Positions 15,111 to 22,969 of a DNA stretch of 64,000 bases are shown piece by piece. Location: contig DATIJT010000009.1 in NCBI GenBank assembly GCA_035478435.1, positions 1 to 64,000 of the forward strand, in the 5' to 3' direction. Position 1 is the stretch's first letter; the number at the start of each line of letters is the position of its first letter. Made by a program: the position numbers and the translations under genes. Origin of the DNA: DATLRC01 sp035478435 (GTDB lineage: Bacteria > Patescibacteriota > Saccharimonadia > Saccharimonadales > UBA4665). The notes below the pieces were generated by a model. That model saw only the letters and a program-made list of their open reading frames with translations, was not told the DNA's origin and did no database searches.

Positions 15111-16166
15111 TTAATCACTATGTCCTAAGCGAATAAGGCTGGACAGCCTGGACAGGAGTCTGCGGCCTAATCGAGGCGTTTCTTCATGAGCGGGATCTAC
15201 ATCTTGAATATCGTCAGGCTCAGAAGCCGCTTTTTGATCGACATAACTTATCTCTCTAAGAATATTGTCTGTGAACGTGGTTAGCGTGGGTTTAGCTTTC
15301 TTGCCGCCTTCCAAAAACAGTCTATTTGTACGGAGGCTGCCATCATTATCAAGATGCTCGTCGCCAAAAATTAAGGCGATTCTGGCCATGTAACGGTTGC
15401 GCCAAAAGTCGTAAACTTCTTCCCGCGTTGGCTCTCCAGATCCTTTTCTAAAGCTACTGAAATTTTTATCGCGAGGCACATGTAGACTGGATTTAACCTG
15501 TATTGGCCTGGATACATTTGGAAAAGATCCGTAGGCCACATCAAAATTCATAAGCCTTGAAAACCTAGGAGTTACCCGATAATTATCATCTTGCCAAGAA
15601 TAAACTGGCCATGCAATTAAGTCAGTTAAACCTGATTTTTCGGCGTGCCTTAACAACAGGCTAAGGACCAATAATTCGTTGGCTACTCCTATTAGTTCGC
15701 TTCTTTTTGACACCGCTACTCTAGCGTATGAACTAAGTAATCTAGAGTGGACTTGTCTCAATCGACTAGTAAGCGCACCAACGTTGACGCTGCCAGAAGC
15801 TACTTTTTCACCAAAAGATGGCAGGAAAGCTAGATTAATGCCTGCCCTTATGCCCATAAAACTATCACCTTCGGTAGCTTCTACTCCCTGCCACGCTTCA
15901 CGGGCGATATCAAAATAAGTTGACCTTACAGGGCCGTCAGTTTGGGTGGCGATTAATACAGCCTGCCAGCCACCATCTAGCTGATGGTCAGGGTCAGGAC
16001 TGGTAGTAAGTGCCCGACAAAGCAACTTTGACATAATGAGTGGCAATCTGGAACGACTATCTTGCCGGTGATAGAAATCATGCGCATCAACAACATCAGA
16101 CCTTAAGACTGCTGGAGGCAAGGTTTCAATTGAATAAACATGCGCAATATCGGCTGGTGATGCCAT
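15111..16166 (-). CDS. Unrecognised protein with E...D...QVK nuclease-like pattern
   Basis: A 351-residue soluble protein. A helix ANELLVLSLLLRHA (about 163-176) is followed by MNFDVAYGS and, 16 residues after the Asp, by PIQVKSSL. An acidic residue in a helix followed by Asp and Q-x-K on two strands is the arrangement of PD-(D/E)xK nuclease folds, but that is pattern matching only. The C-terminus is a basic tail (RLGRRLLSRLSSL). The same pattern appears in the gene at 16990. No restriction or toxin partner is visible. Confidence 0.6.
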   Translation of the reverse strand: MASPADIAHVYSIETLPPAVLRSDVVDAHDFYHRQDSRSRLPLIMSKLLCRALTTSPDPDHQLDGGWQAVLIATQTDGPVRSTYFDIAREAWQGVEATEGDSFMGIRAGINLAFLPSFGEKVASGSVNVGALTSRLRQVHSRLLSSYARVAVSKRSELIGVANELLVLSLLLRHAEKSGLTDLIAWPVYSWQDDNYRVTPRFSRLMNFDVAYGSFPNVSRPIQVKSSLHVPRDKNFSSFRKGSGEPTREEVYDFWRNRYMARIALIFGDEHLDNDGSLRTNRLFLEGGKKAKPTLTTFTDNILREISYVDQKAASEPDDIQDVDPAHEETPRLGRRLLSRLSSLIRLGHSD

Positions 16167-16217
16167 ATAAATTATCCAAAGCTAATTAACTTATTATATT
16201 AAAAAATCGTTAAAAGG

Positions 16218-16300
16218 TCAAATGAGCACTAGAGCTACGGTAGAGATCGCTGCAAGAGTCTTTGATGGGTTTTGGAGTCACCAGACGGCGGCGTCCGAGG
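16218..16300 (-). pseudogene. Decayed 3' end of a YjeF-type gene
   Basis: On the minus strand this reads DAAVW-stop-LQNPSKTLAAISTVALVLI-stop, matching HAAVWWLQNPVKPFEAVTTGCFDIGV at the end of the intact gene at 17972-18778. Bases 16260-16294 match 18017-18051 at 32 of 35 positions; one change turns a Trp codon into TGA. The block 16319-17952 thus sits between a spare and an intact copy of the same 3' end. Confidence 0.7.
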
Positions 16301-16318
16301 CAAAGATTAATACATCCA

Positions 16319-16876
16319 TTAATAGCCACTAAAACTTAAAGTAGGAGGTACATGTTTGGCAAGGGGCTGGGCTTCTTGAGAACTTATGAACTCTCCTTTG
16401 CGAGATTGGCCTAGGGCCAGCTTGCAGCTAAATTTACCACTTTGTTTTAGCCCAGTGCAGTCCTTTAACGTTGCAAGAATTCCATTACGTACCTCTTCTA
16501 GAGTTTTGTCACCGCAAAGTTCTACAAATAAACCGCTCTTCTTATATTTTAGGCCTCTGTTTTTGCTTAGTCCTCGCATATAAAGATCCGCTGTTTTGAT
16601 AACTATGTCACCTGAGGCAATATTTGATAGTCGCCCTTGCTTACTACTTTCCTCAATCCCTTGCTGAAAATTGGCTATTGCTGTAGTGCCAAGTGCCTCA
16701 AGAGCCTTGCTCTCTAGAGGAGTCAAAAAGCTCACTGCTAGTTCGGAGTCTGGGTAGATTGTTAAACACCAGCCAAAAAGCAAATCAGCTTCTTGGCGTA
16801 AAGGTGCCAGCCACTCCCTGGATAGCAGTGGTCTTGACCAGGGGTGAGTATCGAGTCCAGTAGCTAACTCAGCCAT
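16319..16876 (-). CDS. Unrecognised 185-residue protein
   Basis: A soluble protein without signal peptide. The N-terminal half is helical (PLRQEADLLFGWCLTIYPDSELAVSFL), followed by a segment with GLFVELCGDKTLEEVRNGILATLKD and a Lys-rich stretch. The pattern does not match a family I know. It lies in the block bracketed by YjeF-type 3' ends and so may have been acquired with the gene at 16990. Confidence 0.5.
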   Translation of the reverse strand: MAELATGLDTHPWSRPLLSREWLAPLRQEADLLFGWCLTIYPDSELAVSFLTPLESKALEALGTTAIANFQQGIEESSKQGRLSNIASGDIVIKTADLYMRGLSKNRGLKYKKSGLFVELCGDKTLEEVRNGILATLKDCTGLKQSGKFSCKLALGQSRKGEFISSQEAQPLAKHVPPTLSFSGY

Positions 16877-16989
16877 ATCTAAACTAAATTTAACATAATT
16901 TTAATAAATCCTCAAGCGATCAAGACTAGATCGCTAGTGCAATCCGTTAATATAAAAGGATATAGATTTGAATCTCAATAAGCCTAAGG

Positions 16990-17952
16990 CTAGCTGCCAT
17001 CGAGGTGCGCGAGATGATCGCCGTGATCCTCCAGCGCGTAGGTGACATTGCCCTGTGCAAGTGCCAGTTGTCTAGAGGCTGCTCCGGTGTTGGCCCAGTC
17101 GATTAAAGCCTGACCCAAGCTACAAAATTCGCCATTAGTACTGATAAACAGATCGCGGTCGCTGTAGAGAATGGCAACTGACTCGTCATAAGCTGACTCC
17201 TCTTCGTCCGTTAGGACTGTCTTGACTTGCAATGGCGTAACGAGTGCAGGCACGGACTCGGTGTCTTTATAGTTGTATAAACTGTAATCAATGGCATGCT
17301 TTTTGCTACTGCCTGGCAGAGTACCTGGAATTAGCATGGCTCTAGAGATAGGACTGTTGTGGGGGCTGTTTTGGCGCGGTGACGCTGGTGCCGGCACCAG
17401 CGTCGAATCGGGCAGACCTATAGTCAGCAAAGTACCGGCCATGGCCGCTTCGCTGGCTTCACCCCTAAGAGTGCGATTAAGCAATGGTGTTAACTTTCTT
17501 GCCTTCCCTTGCTTCAGGGCTGCCATATTTTTAATTACCAATTCGCCCATTTGTTTAACGACGGTTCTTTGCCTTAGCCGATGCTGGCGCTCGGTTGCGC
17601 CTAGTCTAGCGTGCAACAGCTCTATAAGCGCGATCTCTCTAGGCGCGCCAAAAATAACTGACTCACGCGGATTGGTGGCCGAGTCCCTTCTAAGGTTAGT
17701 AGTTGCTTTTGCAAAATGTCTACCAGCTTGGTCTGGCTGTTCGGCCTGCAGAGCTATTCCTAATTCGTAATTAAGCCAGCCTAGATAGCGATATTTAATT
17801 AGGCTGACTCCTGATGCTTCCAGTCCACCTAGTAGTTGCCGGATAATTGGTACGTCTTCAGGCGTTGCAACGTGAGTGCCGAGCGTATGATAAATGTCGA
17901 CAAATTCTCTTAGGCTCCGGAAATTTGCCTGACCGCTATCAAGCCGATTCAT
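16990..17952 (-). CDS. Unrecognised protein with E...D...QVK pattern, paralogue-like
   Basis: A 320-residue soluble protein. The N-terminal half is TPR-like (YLGWLNYELGIALQAEQPDQAGRHFAKATTNLRR in part). GEASEAAMAGTLL (about 167-179), AIDYSLYNYKD (about 227-237) and LQVKTVL follow in the same order as E, D and Q-x-K in the gene at 15111. A distant PD-(D/E)xK fold is possible but unproven. It ends 20 bases upstream of the YjeF-type gene's stop region, on the same strand. Confidence 0.55.
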   Translation of the reverse strand: MNRLDSGQANFRSLREFVDIYHTLGTHVATPEDVPIIRQLLGGLEASGVSLIKYRYLGWLNYELGIALQAEQPDQAGRHFAKATTNLRRDSATNPRESVIFGAPREIALIELLHARLGATERQHRLRQRTVVKQMGELVIKNMAALKQGKARKLTPLLNRTLRGEASEAAMAGTLLTIGLPDSTLVPAPASPRQNSPHNSPISRAMLIPGTLPGSSKKHAIDYSLYNYKDTESVPALVTPLQVKTVLTDEEESAYDESVAILYSDRDLFISTNGEFCSLGQALIDWANTGAASRQLALAQGNVTYALEDHGDHLAHLDGS

Positions 17953-17971
17953 TTAATTATTATATAATTTT

Positions 17972-18778
17972 TTACACTCCAATGTCAAAACACCCTGTGG
18001 TTACAGCTTCAAATGGCTTTACTGGGTTTTGGAGCCACCAGACGGCGGCGTGGGTGGCGGTTTTTATATTTGAATGCATGGCATTGCCTTGTTTTGTAGT
18101 GCTCACCTGCCCGTCAACGGCCACCATCGTGTTTTCTAAGTGATTTATGACAATAGCTGCTTGGTGCTCCAAGCTAAAACCATGTAACTTATCAACCATG
18201 TGTAACAGATCAGTTTTAGAAGTAAAAGCTTGAAGGAAATTAGCGTGCTGAGCTAGCTTTTGAAGTTGTTCAAAGCTTGGTACCAGTGAGGTAGCGGACC
18301 TTTGAAACAAATTTTGGGGGGAATTAATAAAGTAATCCAGAGCATCACCGCATAAAGTCAGTTGGCCGTGGTATTTTTCTAATAATTTTTCTAGCAGGAT
18401 TGCTGTTTCGCTGTTTTTGCCAAAGTCGCTGGCTAATAATATTCCATCTGCCCAAGCGCTGGCGGCCAATAATTCGGCTAGGGCGCGAGTGGCGAAGCTG
18501 CCGCTTGGAGTGCTGGGGGCGAATTCGGCTTCTGGAAAAAGTTTGCCGACAGTTTTTTGTAGAGAATCTGGCAAAATTACCCGGACAGTGCCGATGCCGG
18601 CCTTTATAGCTTCACTGTAAGCTTCGGCGGGGGCGGCAAGACTATGGGCGTTGCCACCGACTATCAAAAGCTTGCCGGCATGGGCTTTATTCTCTGGCCT
18701 GCTCCAGAGCAAATCTGGGAACAATGGCTTTTCAGCCGTTTGTTTGTGCCAATATATATGGTCCATTTTGAGGCTCAA
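17972..18778 (-). CDS. YjeF C-terminal / carbohydrate-kinase-like protein
   Basis: A 268-residue protein resembling ADP/ATP-dependent NAD(P)H-hydrate dehydratase, which repairs hydrated NAD(P)H: HAGKLLIVGGNAHSLAAPAEAY, KAGIGTVRVILPD and GDALDYF are typical. However, the C-terminal GxGDVLAG motif that carries the catalytic Asp is missing; the region reads TTKQGNAMHSNIKTATHAAVWW. Either a diverged enzyme or a different use of the fold. It overlaps the HAD gene upstream by 47 bases on the same strand, indicating translational coupling. Its 3' end is partly duplicated at 16218-16300. Confidence 0.7.
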   Translation of the reverse strand: MSLKMDHIYWHKQTAEKPLFPDLLWSRPENKAHAGKLLIVGGNAHSLAAPAEAYSEAIKAGIGTVRVILPDSLQKTVGKLFPEAEFAPSTPSGSFATRALAELLAASAWADGILLASDFGKNSETAILLEKLLEKYHGQLTLCGDALDYFINSPQNLFQRSATSLVPSFEQLQKLAQHANFLQAFTSKTDLLHMVDKLHGFSLEHQAAIVINHLENTMVAVDGQVSTTKQGNAMHSNIKTATHAAVWWLQNPVKPFEAVTTGCFDIGV

Positions 18779-19466
18779 GTTCGTAAATTACGTTTTTACG
18801 CTCAACTACGATTTTCCAACCGTGGCTTTTGGCATGGTTGAATAGTTGTTTAGTCGGGTTGAAAGCAATTGCCCGCTCTACGACTTCTAGCATGGCGATG
18901 TCACTTTCGCTGTCACCTACCCCTATGCTTTGTTCGTAAATGGCGTTATGTTTTTTGACCAGCGTTTTTAAATAATCTGGTTTGCGCTCACTTCTAAGCA
19001 CTTGTTTCTTGCCGGTAAAACGATTGTTTTTAATTTCATAACTTGAGCCGCCGGAGTCGTCGAAACCATAATAATCGGCTAGTAGCTTTACAATCTCAGT
19101 CTGGGAGGCGGAGATAGCGAATAGTAGGTAGTTCTTAGATCTTAGTTCTTGAATCAGTTGGCGGGTGTAGGTATAGACCTGGTCTTTATATTCATTCAAA
19201 ACCGTCTGGCAGGCTTGCTTTAAATCATCCACGGTGATGGTAAGGATGACTTGGTCGACGGCTTTAACCAAAGCCTGTTCGTAGTCTTTAAATGAGTCTT
19301 GGTGCTCTCTGCGCTTCCAAAGCATGCGGGCTTGTTTGACCTCTTGGTAGTCAGCCTCCTTAAAGTGGCCTTGTTTGGCTAGCTCGTCAGCAATGGCGTG
19401 GTAAAGTTGCCAACGGATTAAAGTGCCGTCGATGTCAAAAACCGCGAAAGGTCGAGGAGAAGGCAT
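18732..19466 (-). CDS. HAD-superfamily IB phosphatase (SerB-like)
   Basis: A 244-residue phosphohydrolase. Motif I is DIDGTL (nucleophile Asp12 region), motif II is a Ser in FAISAS, motif III a Lys in the GKKQVLRSERK area and motif IV GVGDSESDIAML. A helical cap lies between motifs I and II. This subclass includes phosphoserine phosphatase and related enzymes; the substrate cannot be told. The gene overlaps both neighbours by a few to 47 bases, so it belongs to a tight minus-strand operon from 21785 down to 17972. Confidence 0.85.
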   Translation of the reverse strand: MPSPRPFAVFDIDGTLIRWQLYHAIADELAKQGHFKEADYQEVKQARMLWKRREHQDSFKDYEQALVKAVDQVILTITVDDLKQACQTVLNEYKDQVYTYTRQLIQELRSKNYLLFAISASQTEIVKLLADYYGFDDSGGSSYEIKNNRFTGKKQVLRSERKPDYLKTLVKKHNAIYEQSIGVGDSESDIAMLEVVERAIAFNPTKQLFNHAKSHGWKIVVERKNVIYELEPQNGPYILAQTNG

Positions 19467-20389
19467 TAATGATCTCCGGTCAACTGCAAAAGGATAGTCC
19501 GGATCAGGTTCCAGCTTTCGTGCTCGGCTCTGTGACCGCTGATAGTCCAGACGAGATTACTGTTGGGTAATTTTTGGTTAAGTTCGTAGGCTGTGGTAGG
19601 CGGGCAAACGGCATCATAACGCCCTTGGATTAACCATATAGGCATCTTAAGCTTGGAGGCATTGCTCAGTATATGACGCTCAGGCATAAAACAGCTATTT
19701 GCCATATAGTAGACTTCTATTTTAATTCCAGTTGGGTCGTATTCGCTCGGATCTTCAGGAGTAAATCTATCGTCCAAAGCCATGACCGCGCCCTCTAGGT
19801 TTTCATAAATATAACCGGACTCTTTAGCCGCTTGCTCATTCGAACCAAGGATTCTATCAAAATGATAAGCGCTTGGATTAACATGATGGGCTTTGGGAGT
19901 GTTTCCAAGATACCCTTCCCAGACATCCGGGAAGAAGGTTTGGAAACGGCCTTGATCGAGCCAATTAATTTCAGCTTTAGAGCCAGTAAAGATACCATTT
20001 AGAACTAAAGATCTAAGGCTTTCCGGATGTTCGATAGCGTAAGCCAAGGCTAAGCATGAACCCCATGAGCCGCCGGTAATAATAATTTGATCAAATTTTA
20101 AGTGTTTGACAAGTTTATCAATGTCGGCGACCAGATCTTTAGTGGTATTGTTTTTTAGCGAACCGTAGGGCAAGCTTTTGCCGCAACCGCGTTGGTCGAA
20201 AAAAATAACTCGCTGTCGTTTAGGGTCGAATACTCCCTTATGTTTATCTTTGACGTGGTCACCGGGGCCACCGTGTAGAAAGATTATTGGTATTCCAGTG
20301 TCTTTTTTGCCCCAATCTTGGACATACAGTTGGTGGCCGTCGCCGACATCCAGGAAAAATTCTTGGTTGGTAAATTCATCTGGCGTCAT
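19466..20389 (-). CDS. pip: Prolyl aminopeptidase-like alpha/beta hydrolase
   Basis: An alpha/beta hydrolase of proline iminopeptidase type, which removes N-terminal proline from peptides. Landmarks: oxyanion motif HGGPGD, the nucleophile elbow GGSWGS, an Asp in GRYDAVCPP and the C-terminal His in SGHRAEHES. I chose the Met at 20387-20389 (MTPDEFTNQ) because it forms an ATGA overlap with the stop of the upstream HD gene; a Met seven codons earlier (20410) is also possible. Peptide scavenging fits an organism with few biosynthetic routes. Confidence 0.88.
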   Translation of the reverse strand: MTPDEFTNQEFFLDVGDGHQLYVQDWGKKDTGIPIIFLHGGPGDHVKDKHKGVFDPKRQRVIFFDQRGCGKSLPYGSLKNNTTKDLVADIDKLVKHLKFDQIIITGGSWGSCLALAYAIEHPESLRSLVLNGIFTGSKAEINWLDQGRFQTFFPDVWEGYLGNTPKAHHVNPSAYHFDRILGSNEQAAKESGYIYENLEGAVMALDDRFTPEDPSEYDPTGIKIEVYYMANSCFMPERHILSNASKLKMPIWLIQGRYDAVCPPTTAYELNQKLPNSNLVWTISGHRAEHESWNLIRTILLQLTGDH

Positions 20390-20988
20390 GCTTTCCCCTT
20401 CTTTTTCCAATCGCCGCCATTTAGGCGGTTAAAAGGCGATTTAATGTGCCAGTCGTGTGGGTTAGAGCTCCAGATTGCCTTATGCAGTTGCTTAGCAGTT
20501 TTGGTATAGAGCTTGGTATTGCCTACCCAAGCTCGCTGGCCTTTCCAATCTTGACCCAAGTTGTGGCCGCTGGCTCCCTGTTCGCGCAGATCCATATCAA
20601 CATCTAGGTTATCGGCGTCTTTGACTATTTGCGATTCGATAGATGTGCGCTCCTCGTACTCTTTAAATAGTTTTAGAAATTCGTCTTTCAGTGGTGTGCC
20701 GCTTAACATGTGCTCCAAAGCTTTATGCTCGTGGCGCTCAACGTATTGACGGCCAATGTAGTCAACATCGCCAGTGCGGCTTTCGGCAATGTCATGCACC
20801 AGCGCCATTTTCATAATTTTTTCGCTGTCGCCCTGGCCTTCACGGGCTGCGATCATCAAGGCTAGCCAAATTACCCGGAAGTGATGCTCGCTGAGGTTTT
20901 GGACATTGGGCAAGTGAAATCGCGACCATTGGCGTGGGATCAGACGCAGCGCGCCGATTTCGTATAAAAATTCTAAGTCTCGCTTCAT
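20386..20988 (-). CDS. HD-domain phosphohydrolase (YfbR-like)
   Basis: A 200-residue protein with the HD signature: EHHFRVIW (first His), ALVHDIAESRTGD (His-Asp pair) and a downstream Asp in VKDADNLDVD. The layout resembles 5'-deoxynucleotidase YfbR and related HD_3 enzymes acting on nucleotides. The start overlaps the xth stop (ATGA at 20985-20988), and its stop overlaps the next start the same way, so translation is coupled through three genes. Confidence 0.85.
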   Translation of the reverse strand: MKRDLEFLYEIGALRLIPRQWSRFHLPNVQNLSEHHFRVIWLALMIAAREGQGDSEKIMKMALVHDIAESRTGDVDYIGRQYVERHEHKALEHMLSGTPLKDEFLKLFKEYEERTSIESQIVKDADNLDVDMDLREQGASGHNLGQDWKGQRAWVGNTKLYTKTAKQLHKAIWSSNPHDWHIKSPFNRLNGGDWKKKGKA

Positions 20989-21785
20989 ATATCTAGTGTA
21001 ACAGATACCGGGCAGTGGTCGGAGCCCATGATCTTGGGGTGGATGTTGGCGCTTTTGACTTTAGACTTTAGACTTTCCGACACCAATATGTAATCAATCC
21101 GCCAGCCGACATTGCGAGCCCTGGCATTGGCAAAGTGGCTCCACCAGGTGTAATAGCCTTTGCCTTGTTTGAACATCCGAAAAGTGTCTACAAAGCCAGA
21201 ATCGATGAAATTCTGAAAGCCTTCGCGTTCTTCTTTAGTGAAGCCTTTTTTGCCCTCGTTAGATTTATCGTTGGCCAAATCGTCAGGCGTATGAGCGACA
21301 TTTAAATCACCCATGAAAACTAAGGGTTTAGTTTTCTCCAGCTGTTTGGCATAAGCTAAAAATGCTGGATCCCAGTGTTTGTGGCGCAGCGGAATGCGGC
21401 TGAGGTCATCTTTAGCGTTAGGCGTATAGACTGTCATGACCCAAAATTTGTCGAACTCGGCGGCGATTACCCTGCCCTCTAAGTTAGGGTCGCCGTAAAT
21501 GTCACCGCTGACTTTAAACTCATCTATGATATCTTTTGGTAAGCCGTTAATGATTTGCTTCGGCTTCGGCTTGCTAAAAATGGCCGTTCCAGAATAGCCG
21601 GGCTTATCGGCCGAATACCAAAATTCTTCGTAACCAGATAGATCAATCTCGGCTTGGCCTTGCTGTGCCTTAGTTTCCTGCAGGCCCAAAATGTCCGGCC
21701 GCTCGGCTTGCATAAACGGCACGAACAAACCTTTTCTAGTTACGGCCCGGATACCGTTGACATTCCATGAATAAATCTTGAGCAT
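20985..21785 (-). CDS. xth: Exodeoxyribonuclease III / AP endonuclease
   Basis: A 266-residue enzyme of the exonuclease-endonuclease-phosphatase fold, cutting at abasic sites in base excision repair. Active-site landmarks are all present: SWNVNGIRA, LQETKAQ (metal Glu), GDLNVAH, the WRIDYILVS segment and GSDHCPVSV (catalytic Asp-His). Length is normal. First of a chain of overlapping minus-strand genes, preceded at 4 bases by the small coiled-coil gene. Confidence 0.96.
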   Translation of the reverse strand: MLKIYSWNVNGIRAVTRKGLFVPFMQAERPDILGLQETKAQQGQAEIDLSGYEEFWYSADKPGYSGTAIFSKPKPKQIINGLPKDIIDEFKVSGDIYGDPNLEGRVIAAEFDKFWVMTVYTPNAKDDLSRIPLRHKHWDPAFLAYAKQLEKTKPLVFMGDLNVAHTPDDLANDKSNEGKKGFTKEEREGFQNFIDSGFVDTFRMFKQGKGYYTWWSHFANARARNVGWRIDYILVSESLKSKVKSANIHPKIMGSDHCPVSVTLDI

Positions 21786-21789
21786 GACT

Positions 21790-22056
21790 TTATACTTCTT
21801 CTAAATGAGTAACCCGGTCTTTTAGTCGCATAACGTCTTTGTTGGTATCCCTTAGGACAACCTTGAGGGTTTTCATATCTTGCTTAAGTTCAGTAATATC
21901 ATCTTTTATAGGAGCGAGTTTACGGTCAATCCTGCTATCAAGATCTTCGACAAATACATTTAGCTTATCGGAAAATTCTTCGCCAATTAATTTAGCTAAA
22001 CGGCTAATATCATCCTCATTATAAGTTTTGCCCATAGTGGTAAAAGTATAGTCCAT
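21790..22056 (-). CDS. Small coiled-coil protein
   Basis: An 88-residue protein whose C-terminal two-thirds (about 35-86) is a continuous heptad pattern (IDRKLAPIKDDITELKQDMKTL in part), predicting a coiled coil. No known domain. Similar short coiled-coil proteins lie elsewhere in the window (42634). It may be the first gene of the xth operon, since only four bases separate them. Confidence 0.6.
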   Translation of the reverse strand: MDYTFTTMGKTYNEDDISRLAKLIGEEFSDKLNVFVEDLDSRIDRKLAPIKDDITELKQDMKTLKVVLRDTNKDVMRLKDRVTHLEEV

Positions 22057-22117
22057 TTATATCTAAATAAAAATGGTAAACTCCACTACAATTAGCTCTA
22101 TAAAACTGTTAAACTAA

Positions 22118-22837
22118 GTGTCAATGTACAAACGTGTCCTTTTGAAGCTTTCAGGCGAACAGTTAGCCGGCAAGTCCGGTAGCGGCATAGATGTAGAGTT
22201 AGGCGCTTGGTTGGCCCAAGAGATTAAAAAAGTAGTTGAAGCTGGTACGCAGGTGGTGATTGTAGTCGGCGGCGGCAATTTTGCAAGAGGCGCCCAATTG
22301 TCCCAAGGCAACAGTGGCATTAAGCGAGTGACGGCCGACCAAATAGGTACGCTAGGCACTATGATGAATGCCCTGGCACTGACCGATATATTTGAAGCAC
22401 AAGGCGTGGCTACTCGTTGTTTGTCGAATGTTTTCGCCGAACAATTAATGGAGTCATTCGCGCATCGTTTAGCAGAAAGTCATTTAGAAAAGGGCCAAGT
22501 AGTGATTATAGCGGGAGGGCTAGGGCGGCCCTACCTTACTACAGATACGGCCTCTGTTTCAATGGCCCTAGAATTAAACTGCCAAGTAGTGCTCAAGGCT
22601 ACCAAAGTAGAGGGTGTTTACGATAAAGACCCGGCCAAATTCCCAGATGCTAAAAAGCTAGATAAAATTTCTTTCCAGGAAGCCGTAGCCAATGATGGCA
22701 TAAAAGTGATGGATAAAGCTGCTATGGGCATGGCTATGGAGCATGAATTGCCCATAATTGTATTTGACGCCCTGAAATCGGGCAATATTCTTGACGCTTC
22801 CCAAGGCAACGCGGTTGGAACAACTATTGGCTCATAA
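22118..22837 (+). CDS. pyrH: UMP kinase
   Basis: A 239-residue hexameric amino-acid-kinase-fold enzyme making UDP from UMP. Landmarks: LLKLSGEQLAG, VVGGGNFARG, the DQIGTLGTMMNALAL segment and KATKVEGVYDKDP. Normal length. Translation can start at GTG 22118 or at ATG 22124; no clear ribosome site separates them. Divergent from the coiled-coil/xth operon; the promoter lies in 22057-22117. Confidence 0.96.
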   Translation: MSMYKRVLLKLSGEQLAGKSGSGIDVELGAWLAQEIKKVVEAGTQVVIVVGGGNFARGAQLSQGNSGIKRVTADQIGTLGTMMNALALTDIFEAQGVATRCLSNVFAEQLMESFAHRLAESHLEKGQVVIIAGGLGRPYLTTDTASVSMALELNCQVVLKATKVEGVYDKDPAKFPDAKKLDKISFQEAVANDGIKVMDKAAMGMAMEHELPIIVFDALKSGNILDASQGNAVGTTIGS

Positions 22838-22843
22838 AACAGC

Positions 22844-22871
22844 TTGACTTGCAAATAAGACTGGTTATACT
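22844..22871 (+). promoter_or_regulatory. Putative promoter of the CHAP gene
   Basis: TTGACT (22844-22849), a 16-base spacer and TATACT (22866-22871). It begins 7 bases after the pyrH stop and overlaps the left arm of the inverted repeat at 22860-22924. Confidence 0.6.
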
Positions 22872-22924
22872 TTAGCTTAATGACCCGGTCGCTTGGGGTG
22901 CAAGCTAAAGCGCTATAGACCAGT
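22860..22924 (+). repeat. Long imperfect inverted repeat in the CHAP leader
   Basis: Arms ACTGGT (22860-22865) plus CTTTAGCTT (22870-22878) face AAGCTAAAG (22902-22910) plus ACCAGT (22919-22924). As RNA only the inner 9-bp stem would be fully transcribed from the promoter at 22844; as DNA the whole repeat could serve as an operator. Confidence 0.5.
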
Positions 22925-22969
22925 TTATAAGAATTAGAACGCTTTAGTTAGGCGTTAGGTCTTGAAGCA

